Position numbers and translations under genes: made by a program. 64,000 nucleotides of DNA from Diphasiastrum complanatum. Its lineage: Eukaryota; Streptophyta; Lycopodiopsida; Lycopodiales; Lycopodiaceae. Each line of letters opens with the position of its first letter. The first letter of the stretch is position 1. A model generated the notes under the pieces. That model did not search any database and was not told the DNA's origin. It was given only the letters and a program-made list of their open reading frames with translations. Below are positions 33,289-48,550 of this stretch, piece by piece. The stretch lies in NCBI GenBank assembly GCA_029204225.1, contig CM055096.1:5527687-5591686 (forward strand), in the 5' to 3' direction.

Positions 33289-33400
33289 CCATGGGCTTAA
33301 AAAAATAGAGTATTGTGAAATGGATGCCAAAACTTTTATGTATACTGGCTCATAGCTACAACATCAATACCAACACATATGTATTGTCAATTCATGACTA

Positions 33401-34318
33401 TTTCAAGTTCAAACAACAATGATGATCCAAATTAAACTACATTGAGGAGTGGACATCAATAGGAGGCTCATTGGCCCTAGAAGTGACTCATACGTAATGA
33501 GGCGGTGTATATCCCATATATGAAGAGACCAAAGAGGAACATGATGTGTAGGACAGTGGCAGTCCTTGAGTCTGACAGTTTGTAGCATCAAAGAGAGAAA
33601 AGGATGTTGCTACCTTGAACTCCACACTTCAAAATGGTTCAAAATGGACACTTGTTTGAATCCAGATGAACCTCATGCAACCTTTTAGAGTTATTGAATT
33701 TAAAGTAGTAGACACACTTTCCTCATTTCCTTGTGGTGAACCATGAGGTTCAAGAACATCCACGGCCCGCACACCATATGCCTCTTTGGTATCTCCATTT
33801 ATAGGCGAGACACCCAATCGGCACAGACAACTCGATTGCGGAGCCAGTTATCCCCCTTTGCATCCTCAATGGATTCATGTGTTCACCAATATTGTTAGAG
33901 TTTAGGGTATTTCAAGTTCAAGTAACAATGATGATCCAAATTGTGAAGACACAAAAGAGGAGTATGGTGTGTAGGCCCATGGCAATTCTTGAACCTTGTG
34001 GTTGGTAGCATCGAAGAGAGAAAATGATGCTGCTACTTTGAACTCAACATTTCAAAGTGGTTACATGAGGACACTTGTTTGAATCGAAATGAACCTCATG
34101 CAACCTTTTAGAGTTATTGAGTTTGTAGTAGCAAACACACTTTTCCCATTTCAATGTGGTGAATCGTGAGGTTCAAGGACGTCAATGGCCTGCACACCAT
34201 ATGCCTCTTTGTGTCATCATTTTTAGGCAAGACACCCAATCGGCACAGACAACTCGATCGAGGAGCCAGTTAGCCCCCATTGCATCCTCAATGGATTCGT
34301 GTCATCATTGATATCAGG
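33401..34318. repeat. Direct tandem duplication, period 509 bp
   Basis: 33401 and 33910 both begin TTTCAAGTTCAA and continue through GATGATCCAAATT, GCAACCTTTTAGAGTTATTG, CACCATATGCCTCTTTG and ACACCCAATCGGCACAGAC. Unit 2 lacks about 90 bp near its start. No coding content supported. Confidence 0.88.
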
Positions 34319-34776
34319 GTTATGGTTTGTCATTAATTGGAGATGGAAAAATGATTTATATGTTGGTATTGCCCTCGTAGCTTTGATTCAATACCTATAA
34401 AAGCTTGGACTATGCTATAGAAACCACGCATGCACACACATGAATAAACTAAGATCCTACAAATCAGGGTAGCATGGATTGGTAAACATGAAACGTAAAC
34501 GAACGACATCACACATGCACACGCACACCCTAAACCCTAAAACCTAAGCACACATGAGGAGAAAAAAAGAAAAGGTCATAGTAGAGTGCTAACCTAAACT
34601 CCCAAACCGTACGGTTATATCCTACTCCAGAATGTCACCACATGCTCCCTCCCTATGGCGTTTGGGCTTTCTTGTGGAACTAATCGTCCAACAAAAAACA
34701 ATTGAACCACATCTTTAATAGAAGAAAACAAGGGCTACACACCCTCCTTGAATTGGGAGTATTGGTTACCTTTCAT

Positions 34777-34778
<2 letters not shown>

Positions 34779-34809
<31 letters not shown>
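34779..34809. repeat. (TC)n microsatellite, short
   Basis: 31 bp of TC ending module A, copy 1; its partner in copy 2 is 95 bp. Confidence 0.95.
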
Positions 34810-34813
<4 letters not shown>

Positions 34814-35784
34814 ACAAAACGTGCATCTACAACAAAAGATGGGAGATAAAAATTTATGTAAAAGTTTATGAGCAGAGGTATATAACTTAGCATCTATGAG
34901 CTGTAACAATCTAGCATATAATCTGTTTATGATATGAAAAAAATGTATGAGCAGAGGTCGGAATGGACCTCGGAATTACAAATGGTATACTGACTTAAAT
35001 AGAAACACATATTTCGAGGTCTGTTCTGACCTTCACTGATTCCCATTCCACTTATCAACAGATTCATCGATAAAAGTACATATTTCTTTCTAGGATGTGT
35101 AGATCTGTTTTTGTGAATCCTAATGAAAATAAGATTGAATGTAGCCCTACACTACAGAATGTGCATTCATAACAAAAGATGGGAGATAAACATTTATGTA
35201 AAAGTTTATGAGCAGAGGTATATAATCTAGTATTTATGAGTTGTTAACAATCTAGCATATAATCTGTTTATGATCAGGAAAATGTACGAGCAGAGGTTGG
35301 AATGGACCTCAGAATAACAGATGGTATACTGACTTATACAGAAACACATATTCCGAGGTCTGTTCTAACCTCCACTAATTCCCACCCCACTTATCAACAT
35401 ATTTATAAATAAAAGTATAGATTTCTTTCTAGGATGTGTAGATCTGTTTTCATAAATCAGTAAGCATGAAACATAAATGAAGATACTACGAATTAGGGTA
35501 GTATGAACTAGTAAACATGAAACATAAACAAACGGCATCACACGCACGCACACACACCCTAAATCCTAAGCACACATGAGGAGAAAAAAAAAATAGGTCA
35601 TAGTAGAGTGCTAACCTAAACTCCTGAACCGTATGGTTAAATCCTATTCCAGAATGTCACCACATGCTCCCTCCCTACGGTGTTTGGGCTTTCTTGTGGA
35701 ACTAATCGTCCAACAAGAAACAATTAAACCACTCCTTTAATGGAAGAAAACAAGGGCCATACACCTTCCTAGAATCGGGAGTGT

Positions 35785-35884
<100 letters not shown>

Positions 35885-36120
35885 TTGCTCTCTATCTCTA
35901 TGAATGAAACATAACTAGTACACAACACATAAATTATGATTCAACCGAATTGTTGAGAGTGGAGATCATTTGTTTTCTTAGGCCAACTATGGAGTATACT
36001 GACTTAAACCACAATAAAATATGGGAGATAAATATTTATATAATAGTTTATGAGCAGAGGTATATAATCTAGCATCTATGAGCTAGTAACAATCTAGCAT
36101 ATAATCTGTTTATGATCTAC

Positions 36121-36599
36121 ACACACACTGTTATATTGTTAGAACTAGCATGATCTATTTTGAGCTCCCTTCGACCCTCAAAGTACCTCAGAGAGCTGCT
36201 ATGATGATGATCTGTCTGAAATGTTGTGATGAATATCGGTCCAGTAACCAATAATGAAATCTGCAAAACAAAAATTAGTATTGCAGTTTGTTAGATTTAG
36301 TATCCACTTTCCCTTTCTTTCTTGACCTCCCCACATTTGATTTTGCAAGGAGTAAGCTAAGAGGAAGAGTAAGAGCAACAAGCAAAGTGCAAGAGGAGCA
36401 AGAAGAACAAGCAAAATGCAAGAGGAGAAAGCAAAGAGCAATAGCAAGAGAAGCAAGAGGAGCACTCAAATGTGAAAACAATAAGGAGAGCAAGGAGGAT
36501 AAAGTGGGTGAGCAAGGATCAACAAAAAAGGGAGAGGACAAAGGCAGTAGGTACGTCCCTTGATTCCATCACCCACTCCTCTTCCCTCTTCAAAAATGG
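36121..36599. repeat. Unassigned; purine-rich imperfect repeat at 36350-36560
   Basis: The plus strand carries recurring GCAAGAGGAGCAAGA / AGCAAAGAGCAA words. Leucine-rich frames on the other strand result from this composition. No gene supported. Confidence 0.6.
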
Positions 36600-36705
36600 C
36601 ACGAAAATCTTTACAAAATTTTCAAGAATCTGTCTGAGCCTTGGTATACACCTCACACTAGCTTCAGTATACCGAGGGTGATTCCGAGGCCCTAACTAAA
36701 TTAGA
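36600..36705 (+). repeat. CACTA subterminal-type repeat, left side
   Basis: CCTTGGTATACACCTCACAC, GCTTCAGTATACCGAGG and TTCCGAGGCCCT match lines at 43138-43195 on the far side of the transposase. Repeats on both flanks suggest the subterminal regions of one CACTA element. Confidence 0.5.
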
Positions 36706-39144
36706 ATTAGTATTCCTTGTCTATTCCAAGGTGCATTCTAAATCAACTCAAAATTACTGCATTCTAAAAACACACAATTTTCAAAAATTGTCGGCTCCTC
36801 CTCCCAAGCCTTGTCAAAGAATATATAGTGCACTTGACGGCACAATTTATTATTTGCTAAATTGTATTGATCATCTGGTTAAAGGATGTCATAAGTGTCC
36901 AAACATCAACGTATTTGGCATCCAACCACTATTCTTGGGAGACCAATGTTGGCCAGGTAATGATTTTTTTTTTTGGTTCTGAACCCGCTTATTAACCCGA
37001 TTCTAATTAAGACCCTGACTGGCGAGTCCACTTTTACCCTAAACCGGCTTATGTGTAGAACCGGCGGATATGTTCATGTTGGAGAAAGAGGGTGTGTCGT
37101 GCATGAGAAACTAAAATAGCCTGAAAAAAAAAATGAACACGAAATGAAGCAAACTCGAAAATCAAATGAGAAACGAACTCGAACAGAAAGTGTTCCTGCT
37201 CAGCAGAATGAGCTATATTACTCTTTTCCTAAGCATGACTACGCCTATCGGAAATGAACAGAACGTTAGTGATGGAAATCACGGTTGTTTTGATTACATA
37301 GCCAAACATTAATAAAACACTAGAAGAATAATTTGTCGTGAACTGGTAGACAAATTATTAGCCGTGAATGATTCGCGAAGAGCTAGACTGATCTCGATTG
37401 ATAATCAGTTGCGAATGATTCTCGAAAGACAATACTAAATATTAGTCATCAACAGCTAGACTAATAATAACTCGCTAAAACCAGATTACCGTATTGAGCA
37501 ACAAGAAAGTCAGACATAATGAAGAAAAACATAGCAATATCGACACAAATATGAACGCAGAACAAAAGAGCTGTTATTAGATTAAGTATAGCAAAATATA
37601 CATGTCAATAATGTGGTAGACCACAAGACAATAGCGGGCGAAACCGCGTGCTCTACAAAGCTAATTTAATTTGTAAATGGAATGAACCTATTACTAACAA
37701 TAAAAAATCAATGCGCAAGGCATCTACTTCGTCTATCTCTAATAAACTTTTGATGCTATATTTTACACACACTTGTTCTTGGTTTCTCTCATCACTGAAT
37801 ACGCAAGTGGTATTCAATATATATATACACAATGTTACAGGTGTGCAGATGAAGAAAGTTCAATGTGGATGTGTTGTGTGTAGGAGATCGCGGGTGGCTG
37901 TTGTCGTTGTCAAATCCGTTGGCACAATTGTATGGGATGAGCGTGAAAAGGGCCGTGACATCAGCCTTTGTTGAAATGAACGATGGTGAAGATGCAAAAA
38001 ATGCATCACTTTGACGAAATGCCTTAGGATTTGATTTACAGGGTGCCTTCGTTTTTCCTAGGGCACCTTTGGCATTTTGTAAGACAGTGTCATCTTTTTC
38101 GCCTGTCACAAAACACGTGTAAAAACAGTGTCACGTTTTTCACCTTTCTTTCGTCTGTGAGAATTTAGTTGTATTTATGCAGAAGTCGCATTTTATTTGT
38201 CTGTCTTATTTTACATGTTAAATATGCAGACTATGCGACAACGTGAGTAAAGATACAGCATGAATGGAGGCAGATTAAAATGGGATTTAGGAGAGTAGAG
38301 GAGATAAATCCAACGGTTCCTTTGTAAGAACCGACCACAGTTGAGAACTGTCGGGTCCATTTGAGCCTTGGAGAGGGGTATTACCCGAGTATCAATTCAC
38401 CAAACAAAACCTAACATTCATTAATGGCTTTTAGCAAGTGACTATTTTAGCAATAATCATTTTTGAAATCATTTTTTATTAGTTTTTATAAAAATAGTAT
38501 ATATTGGGAACCAGATATAGGAATCGACGGTTCTTATAGAAATCCGGTCTGGACATATTTTCGAAAATCGGGAAAGCCGACAATATAGATAGTAAAGAAA
38601 CTGGTGAGAACTGAAGAGCAAGGCTAGCCATGTAATGATGCGCTTAGGCATGCTTCACATATCTAGGCGTAATCCAATCTTGCAATTGTATTGCTAATTT
38701 CGAGAGACTAGTTGCACTAGACTCAAATTTAGTTATTACATACATGTCTTTTGTTCGTCTCAATGCATTTATCTAGTTTGTTTTATGTATTGCTAATCAT
38801 TTCTAGTTTTGTGTTCCATCCATTGTCAACTATCAAGGTGCACCGATGCAAATGGCGAGTTCACGCACGATGTAAGTATGCACTACGACGAGAGCAACGT
38901 ACCACTCTATCACATGTTCGCATGTATGGTCAGATTGAGAGAGAGTCATTATTTATGTGGATGAAGCTTGGTTCTTTGGTGAGTTCTACTTTGCAAAGCT
39001 CTTTGTATTGCTAGAAAACATGATTGCATGCTCCTTTTCCATGTATGTTATTTGGTGCCCTTTCTGATTGGAGAAATATTCTGTTATTCTCGATTGTTGT
39101 TGCACTTGTATTGTCTAGGATGATGACTCACACTCACATGACTA
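36706..39144. other. Unassigned sequence 5' of the CACTA transposase
   Basis: No supported gene. At 37318 a CACTAGAAGAATAATTTGTC start with repeated GTGAATGATTCGCGA-like lines downstream (to 37460) resembles a CACTA terminus, but no partner end is visible. 37750-38120 has weak frames on both strands with no domain. 38826-39140 may hold the eroded transposase-associated domain. Confidence 0.4.
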
Positions 39145-40373
39145 TTGAAGAATTCAACCAAATGTTGCCATGAAATCCGCAAGATTCAGACGTGCAAGCA
39201 CACAAGAGCCACCACTTTCCTTGCATACACCACCCGTGGACTTGCACGAAGATATGTCCCGAGGAGACACATCACACGAGGATTGCCATTCACATCGCAT
39301 GATCACGAGGGGGACATAGATGACATGATGGATTTATCATTCTTCACAAACCCACCCGAGGCCACACTGACAAGGGAAGAAGAGATGATGTGTGGCTTGG
39401 CATTCACTCCTTTGTACGAGGTTGCACAAATGTCAAGTTGCGAGCTTGTTTGTTACTTTTGAGCTTGCAAACTAAGTACGGGTGGTTGGATGCAAGCATC
39501 ACGGAGCTGTTTGGGTAAGCTTGTTTGCTTCATGATGTGTGTTATAGACAAATTGCTCTAATCTCATTTTATTTTTAATTCATGCGTTGCGAGAAACTAT
39601 ATATAACTAATTGCATAAATTTATATTTTGTTGTAGTTTGCTCAGGAAAATGTTGCTCCCAAATAACACCATGGCGACATGTCGACAAGAACCCAAGAAA
39701 ATGCTATCCGTGGTCGACATGGATTACAAGAGCATCCATGCATGTCCCAATGATTGTATCTTATATCGAGATGAGTTTGAAGAGGCAAGCACGTGTCCAC
39801 GCTGTGGAGAACACTGCTACAGACAAGATTTACAAGGAGCGACCATACCCGCCAAGGTGGTAAGAAATTTTCCCATCATACCCAAGATACGCCACATGTT
39901 TAAGTGTAATTCCATTGCAAAGCTAATGACATGGCATTCAAGCAATCATTCATCCGACGATACTATGAGGATCCTTACCAATTCTCCAGCATGGAAGCAC
40001 GTGGATGCTACTTGGCATGAGTTTAGGGATGAGCCTCGCCATTTGCATTTGGGATTGGCCATGGATGGTGTGAATCCATTCGGTTTGCACTCCACATCAT
40101 GGTCCACTTGGCTGGTTGTCCTTGTAAACTACAACATCCCCCCTTGGCTAAGTATAAAGAAGGGGCACCTAATACTCGCCCTTCTTATCATGAGAAAATG
40201 CAAGACAGAAAATATGGACGTGTATATGGCTCCCTTGATAGATGAGCTAAAGATTCTATGGCAAGGAGCTCAAGTGAGCAATATATCAAGACCATTGAGA
40301 CAAAGAGACTTTGTGGTAAAGGGGATCTTGATGTGGACGATGCACGACTTTCCTGACTATGGGGAATGTTCAG

Positions 40374-40496
40374 GTGAGATATCCTTGCTATTGGTTTGAT
40401 TCACGATATTATATTAAATTTTATGTGCATTCACAAATTTTCTTTCAATTTGAACATTGGACTCAAGATTAAGTTGGTTGCTTTGTCTCAATTTAG
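40374..40496 (+). other. Predicted intron in TNP2 gene
   Basis: GTGAGAT donor after GGAATGTTCAG and CAATTTAG acceptor before GGCTCC. Joining keeps the phase across GECSG and LQTNDYNVCP, matching the family's G-x-x-SG...CPVC spacing. Confidence 0.75.
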
Positions 40497-40657
40497 GGCT
40501 CCAAACTAATGATTACAATGTGTGCCCTGTGAGTATTTGCAAGCACGTCACTCACAACATCTGCGAAAGATGGTTTATGAGGGCCACACTCGATACCCTT
40601 CCACCCGATCACCCTATGCGTGATGGGCTTGTTGGCCAACGTCCGCATTCCATGAAG

Positions 40658-40781
40658 GTACAATACATATTTGGGTTGAATTAATGGTACATGTCATTTA
40701 TTTATTTTATGATTACTCTATGTTTTTGCTAACGACATATAATTTGCATTAAATGTGTGTGCTTGTTTGCTAATAATGTAG
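40658..40781 (+). other. Predicted intron in TNP2 gene
   Basis: GTACAA donor after CATGAAG and AATGTAG acceptor before GCAAGTGATTGG. Phase is kept from RPHSMK into ASDWLRIWRS. Confidence 0.65.
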
Positions 40782-42000
40782 GCAAGTGATTGGCTTCGGA
40801 TTTGGAGATCCAATCAAGATCTAGGGCGACTCCCTCTCGACATGAAGAGGTTATCAATATTTCATGAACTCCCATATTGGGAAGAATTGTTGATAAACCA
40901 TCTTTTGGACCCGATGCACATATTCAAGAATGTTGGGAGAACACTTTGGGAGCACTTGACCTTGTCGAATGATAAAAAAAATGCACGAGATGACCTAAAA
41001 GAAGTGGAAAAGATGGCCGATTTATGGCCACAAATGGTAAGGACTTTGATTGTCCTACCAAAGGCCCCATGGATCTTATCGAGGAGAGAAGAGATGATTG
41101 TAAAGAGGGCAATAGCCTCTTTTTGAACCCCGACGTGACACATGCAATCTCTAAAGGGTGCATTTACAAGGGACAACAAGCTAAGTGGACTAAAGTCTCA
41201 TGACTGGCATAAATTTTTATAGGTTGGCATGGCATGTTTTTTGATTTTTTTTCCACCACAACATTGTCGATTACATTTTATAGCATGTCTTGTGATTTCA
41301 TGATGATTTCATTGCACATATATGTATCTCAATGATCATGAAAAATTGTTTTTGGGCATGCAGTTTGTGCTTCCCTTGGTGTTGAGAGGGTTCTTGACAG
41401 AGGAGTTAAGGAGTGCAATCTACAAAATCAGTGGTTTGGTGAGGTACGATGAATGCGCTTGCGATTCACATCATTTTTTTTTGGGGTGGTTCAAGTTGAT
41501 GATCTAACTAACATGTATGTCATTGTTGTTTCTCTTTCTTATGAAGATACATTACATCCAAAGAGATACTGCTAGCATCCATTGAGGCGGCAAGACAAAG
41601 CTCCATCGAGGCAGCGTGTTTGATCGAGAAGCACTTTCCCACATCTATTCTCACCATTCAAATGCATCTCATTGTGCATTTGATAGATGAGGTGGCCATT
41701 GCAGGTACATCATATACTTGCATCAATTACCTATTGTGAGTTGGGATAAGAAGAATGATGAGCGTGTTGTTTGGGAGGTTCCTCAAGGAAAAGGAGTGAT
41801 TATGAGAATAAGTGAGTCCTTCGGGGAGAAGGTAAATAAGTTTTGCATTCTTAATAATGAGGAAATGCAAAAGTGGATTTCGCTATACGAAGAGGCCAAG
41901 GCTCATAGACAAACCGCTCGAGCCACTTTCAGGTGAGGGCATAGAAGACAACCATATCCACCTGACCTCGCGCTTCTACCCAAGGACATGACGCTTGATT

Positions 42001-42955
42001 GCTGCGTGATGCACTTAGAGAAGCCTCGAAAAACAACCAGGAAGTAACAGAGAGAGAGCAAGAATATGCAAGGGGGTGCGATTTACATGTAAGCTATGAT
42101 GACCAACATTCACATGTTTATTGATACGTGCAATTTTGTGCATGTTTGTTGTATCCCTAACACATTTAGTTCCATTTCATTCAATACAAAAAATACAATG
42201 CACTGTGGACACATGGACGACACTTTCGTACGAAAATAGAAACACGTACGATTGTAGAGTCATGGCAAATTTTACCCAAGAGAGTCGAGCAAGCACGGCG
42301 GACAAGAATTTACTCTCTTCTCAACTTGATTATTGTGGGACAATCAATGACATCCTCGAAGTTGGATTTAGACAATTCAGCTTTTTCATATTTGATGTCA
42401 AATGGTTCAAAGTTATTTGCAATGGTCCCAATGCAACTATCAAGAACAATTTTGGAGGATGATCATGTGCAAGCTTCACAAGCTAATGATGACGTTGAGC
42501 ATGATACATGATCGTCGGATGGTTCGATGACACACAACACACTTTCACGATCTCACTCGTCATCATTGTTGCCATTAGCTTTTGAAGATCAGCTTATTAA
42601 TGATGAAGCTATAGGAGATATTTGGGTAGAATTAGAGATAGACTCATTTGATTTGGCGAATTTGTCGCATGATGATGCAGCAAATGATAACGATGAACCA
42701 CCAAATGAATGAGTGAGACAATATGATGTATCTCAATTCATTGTAATATTAGTCATGTTGTTCACATATGCAATTACACTTTATAAATTGACTAGTTGAC
42801 ATCGAACAAGAAGTTGATGCATGTGAGTACACAATTTGTGATCATGATTTTTTTGTGTTACATAAATTTCTTTACTCACTTATGCATATGGCAACCAAAG
42901 TTGATAGAAAATGGAATTCAATGTGTTGATAGGTAACAAATTCCAAAACTGAGAT
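42001..42955 (+). other. 3' region of CACTA element, no confident gene
   Basis: Short open frames at 42121-42462 and 42527-42712. The former has WTTLSYENRNTYDC and DYCGTINDILEVGFRQF-like pieces. DYxGxIxxIxExxY is a pattern seen in the TNP2 C-terminal DUF4218/DUF4216-like region, so this may be a further eroded exon. The latter is acidic. Not enough for a firm call. Confidence 0.45.
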
Positions 42956-43300
42956 CCATATACATTTTGTTTTATACCGTGGTTTACCCCCGAGGGGCCT
43001 TTTTTTCATCAGTCTCGATATTCCCCTCGGTTAGCAGAGTGTCCTAGAATGCCTCTGGCCACCTGGACCCTCTTTATAACCCTCTCTATAAATGTCTCAA
43101 AAACAAGTGTAAATTTGGTAGGCTTATACCAACGTCAACCTCGGTATACCCCTCAAATTAGCTTCAGTATTCCGATGTATGTTCTGAGGTCGTGGGGTAA
43201 TTCTATAACCCTCTCTATAAATCTTTCAAAACCAAGTTCAAATCTGGTAGGCTTATTTTGAGGCCAAATACCGGACCCGAGGCTCGAGCATTTTGCTCCC
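42956..43300 (+). repeat. CACTA subterminal-type repeats, right side
   Basis: Two copies of a line AACCCTCTCTATAAAT...GGTAGGCTTAT (43078 and 43208) alternate with CCTCGGTATACCCCTC and GCTTCAGTATTCCGATG, related to 36639-36690. Confidence 0.6.
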
Positions 43301-44123
43301 CCTGCAATCTCAAAACAGGTGAAAAAAGTTACCCAAAGCTAAGGTTAATGCATAAAAAGCATGCATATCAAAAGCATCATTGGGATGTAAAGAAAAATGT
43401 TTCTATTCATAGAAAAAGTGACAAAAGAATATGCTAATATGCATTGCACAACAACTATATATAGGGTATTAAGAGCATTCAAGCACTTACATGCAATCTA
43501 AAAGACAGAGTTCCCCAAGTTTCACACCAATGTGCACAAGAAGCTCACCCAAGACATCATCAATGATACCACCAACTCCAGCTAGAAAAATTTGTGTCAA
43601 TTTCAACATACTTCCAATTACAACATATCTCAAAAGTCCAACTACCACAAAGTCTTGCACTGAAAACTTTCTTTATCGTATCTAGAACATTCTAATAAGT
43701 CACAACATATCTATAAGTTTCCACAAAGAACATCCAGACATTTGGCAAATAGTGAACAAATATACCACTGATCATTGCTGAGTGACATTGGCAAAAACAC
43801 AAAGATGTCTGGTGACATACTAACATTGCTAAATGGTCACTATAGAAAAATCATCCCTCAAATTTTTATTTTGCAAAGCTACAACAACGTCGCTTATATA
43901 GTTCATCGCGACACAACGTTAAATAAACCTCGCAATTAGAAAAATCGTCTTCCGGGTTTTATTTATGATAAATTTACACAACGTCGTGTGATTACAGTTA
44001 AATGTAAACATCAACGGATGTCAGTAGACAAACATCGTTGAAAAGACTCTCACAAAGCAATGTACATTTATGGTCATGTGGCAACGATTAATTATTGCAA
44101 ATAGCAACATTTGGTAAGCGATG

Positions 44124-44124
<1 letters not shown>

Positions 44125-44176
<52 letters not shown>
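44125..44176. repeat. (TA)n tract
   Basis: 52 bp of TA at the inversion junction between the flipped block and the reversed flank. Confidence 0.97.
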
Positions 44177-44178
<2 letters not shown>

Positions 44179-44687
44179 CTACAATAATTGTTGAGCGACG
44201 TTTATATTGACACAAATAAGCATCGCACACTATGGTCGATACATTTTTTTTGTATGTTGAGCAACGTTTATATTGAGACAAATAAGCATTGCACACTATG
44301 GTCACTGTACATCTTTTTTGTATGCTAGCACCCTTCATAATATCTTTAAAGAAAAAATTAACTAAATTTATAAAATTTGGATCTACATAAACATGAGGTT
44401 TATATGTAGCAATTTACATGTTATGGACCATGGTGGATCTCAATGACAATTGCCCTCGAATCTCTATTACATTAAATTTTTTATTCATTCATAGATTATT
44501 GAGCTAGGCATTGTTAGTCTATCAATGTGACTTGAAAATAGGTTGTATAAAACTTAGAAGATATAAAAAAAAAATTGTGTTATGAGGTTTTGATTTTTTT
44601 TTAAAGCGTAGTAGGAGAGCTCATTTTTGTAGAAGCCTAGTAGGATTCACGTTAAAGGTTAAAAATTACATATAGACCATAAACATC

Positions 44688-46794
<2,107 letters not shown>

Positions 46795-47158
46795 GTGAGG
46801 GTGCCATGTGATCAATACTTAACCTACTCTTAAATTCTACCCCTAATTTAGAGACATCGAATCAAATTGCACATCTCCAAAATTTATGGAATCAAGGAAA
46901 TTGGTCCTATTTTATAGAAACTTGCCAAATGGTCTTATCTACTCATGAGATTTGGTACTAGCCTACCTAGGCTTATCCTTCAAACGTGAGAATAGGTTCC
47001 ACACGTTTACAACAAATATAGTTAAATCAAGCTAATATTTGCAATTTTTCACATTGTAAAACCTTAGAAGCTCACAACAACCAATTGTCATTGGCAACCA
47101 AAAACCTGACCTTGGCTCCTACCTTCCATCTCCTTCTAATGTTATGATTTTGGTCACA
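46795..47158 (+). repeat. Dispersed ~365-bp repeat, copy 2
   Basis: Direct match to 3386-3754. It abuts CACACACATCTGAGC, the remnant of the inverted copy's GT tract. Confidence 0.85.
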
Positions 47159-47543
47159 CACATCTGAGCAACATTGTGAATACCTCAGTCGTCAATAGCG
47201 AGGCGAAGGCCATTAGAAGGAAGGACTCCGATGCTAGCTCAAGTGGCTGAATGTAGGCATCAAGTGCTGCAGCCTATAATGGTGGACATCAAGAGTAAGT
47301 CGGCCAAGGTTTGCACTCTTACGACATGAAACCAGTAGATAGCTAATGTCTAGACTACATATGATCAAATTAAGATTTATGTTTCATAAATGTGTGCATT
47401 GTTTTTTGCTTTGCCCGATTGAACCAAAATTCATCTAGATCGGAGATATGTTCAATATTGTTATAATCTTTCATTTGATGTTTCCCAATGGCTTGAATGG
47501 AAAAGAAAAAAATTGGGCAAAAATGTCCTCTCAGTCCTCTCAG

Positions 47544-47641
47544 TCCTCTGCTTGTTTGAGTGCTTTCTAAGATTTGATTGATCATCGTCTTGTCCTCTGC
47601 TTGTTTGAGTGCTTTCTAAGATTTGATTGATCATCGTCTTG
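47544..47641 (+). repeat. 49-bp tandem duplication in exon 1 of the LW-domain pseudogene
   Basis: TCCTCTGCTTGTTTGAGTGC through ATCATCGTCTTG occurs twice back to back. The intact copy (6096-6165) has one. Confidence 0.9.
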
Positions 47642-47647
47642 CGAACT

Positions 47648-47772
47648 GTAAGTCATTCATGCATCATGCAGCTTCTTGGTCAACAAGATGGCCATCTTGG
47701 ATCTAAGCACCCATGTTCTAAATTATAGTTGATCAAGCTTATTAGTTACTGTATTCTTTGTATGCTATTCAG
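47648..47772 (+). other. Predicted 5'-UTR intron of LW-domain pseudogene
   Basis: Donor GAACT|GTAAGTCATTC and acceptor GCTATTCAG|CCATTG, conserved with the inverted copy. Confidence 0.6.
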
Positions 47773-47786
47773 CCATTGCGATTGCC

Positions 47787-48550
47787 ATGGAACAAATTTA
47801 CGATGCAACAAGTGGAGAGGTTGGTGAGGTTCGTAGGAATGAAATAACGATTATCAAGGAACAACTGCTTAGAGCTGATGAGTTTCCTCCGGAAGGGCTG
47901 TTGCGACTGCTCTTCCAACTGCAGAGCCTGAATTTGGGCTTGGAGGATTTGAGAGCCACAATGGCGGGAAAAGTCGTGAACAAATTAAAAAAGCGTGCAC
48001 ATGGAAGTGTCAGATACGTTGCAGATTGGCTTCTGGATGATTGGAATCAATTGGTTCACAACTTATTTCATACACCTACTAAACAAACAAATGATTACAA
48101 TTCCGCTACAGGTCTCCAGCAAATTTGCAGGCGGAAAGCATCTCCTACTCTTTCTCCTCCAAAAGAGTTCGAAAAAGGCCTTCAGTACAGCTCAAGAAGA
48201 CCGTGAACAACAAACTAATCTCAAGTGCATCATCATCATCCGTCGTCGTGCTTTGAAACTCTCGTAGGCCTGCACGTGCTACTCAGGTGCCCACTTCTCT
48301 AGACATTCTGAAGAACGTCAATCATAAAGCATCTGTTGTTGCTGCACCGTCTATTGCATATGCAGCTTGTAAGTTTGGGTAAAGTTTAATGGTGAGGTAA
48401 TAGGCGGACCCATAGTTTGTCGGATCCCTACATCAAGGATCAGCAAGAAAGCAGACGAGGTGCCAGCTATTGAGCCCAAAAGAGGCCAAAAAAGGATTCA
48501 CAGTCAGACGGGATTATCAAGCTCACACGAAAACGATGCGAGGGGCAGTC
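47787..48550 (+). pseudogene. TFIIS N-terminal (LW) domain protein, broken copy
   Basis: Starts at the same ATG as the copy at 5960 and preserves the whole LW domain (GLLRLLFQLQSLNLGLEDL, GKVVNKLKKR, DWNQLVHN). A frameshift near 48165, in the AAAGAGTTCGAAAAAGG stretch, ends the frame at 48206. Downstream the tail persists in another frame to about 48550 with a second deletion near 48365 where the intact copy has ARKKNVWVKF. It would yield a 139-residue truncated product at best. It lies in opposite orientation to the intact copy. Confidence 0.85.

Larger units (their letters stand above)
39145..42000 (+). pseudogene. CACTA (En/Spm) TNP2-type transposase, intron-containing, decayed
   Basis: Exon pieces in order: a TAD-like tail (FLAYTTRGLARRYV) and the LYEVAQMSS...GGWMQAS region (39145-39517); then IHACPNDCILYRDEF, CPRCGEHCYR, FPIIPKIRHMFKC, LMTWHSS, AWKHVDATWHEF, LGLAMDGVNPFG, STWLVVLVNYNIPPWL, PLIDELKILW and WTMHDFPDYGECSG (39645-40373); NVCPVSICKH and PPDHPMRDG (40497-40657); IFHELPYWEELLINHLLDPMH (40782 on); after a frameshift near 41120, KLSGLKSHDWH; FVLPLVLRGFL (41359 on); and a C-terminal VNKFCILNNEEMQKWI. 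These are the TNP2/Transposase_21 blocks that cut and move CACTA elements. A frameshift and missing C-terminal pieces make it inactive. Confidence 0.9.

Noticed and set aside
34525-34545. CCCTAAACCCTAAA, telomere-like repeat
   Set aside because: Only two imperfect units inside module A; too short for an interstitial telomere.
36199-36541. Leucine/serine-rich frames resembling membrane segments
   Set aside because: Caused by a purine-rich imperfect repeat; no conserved start and no partner domain.
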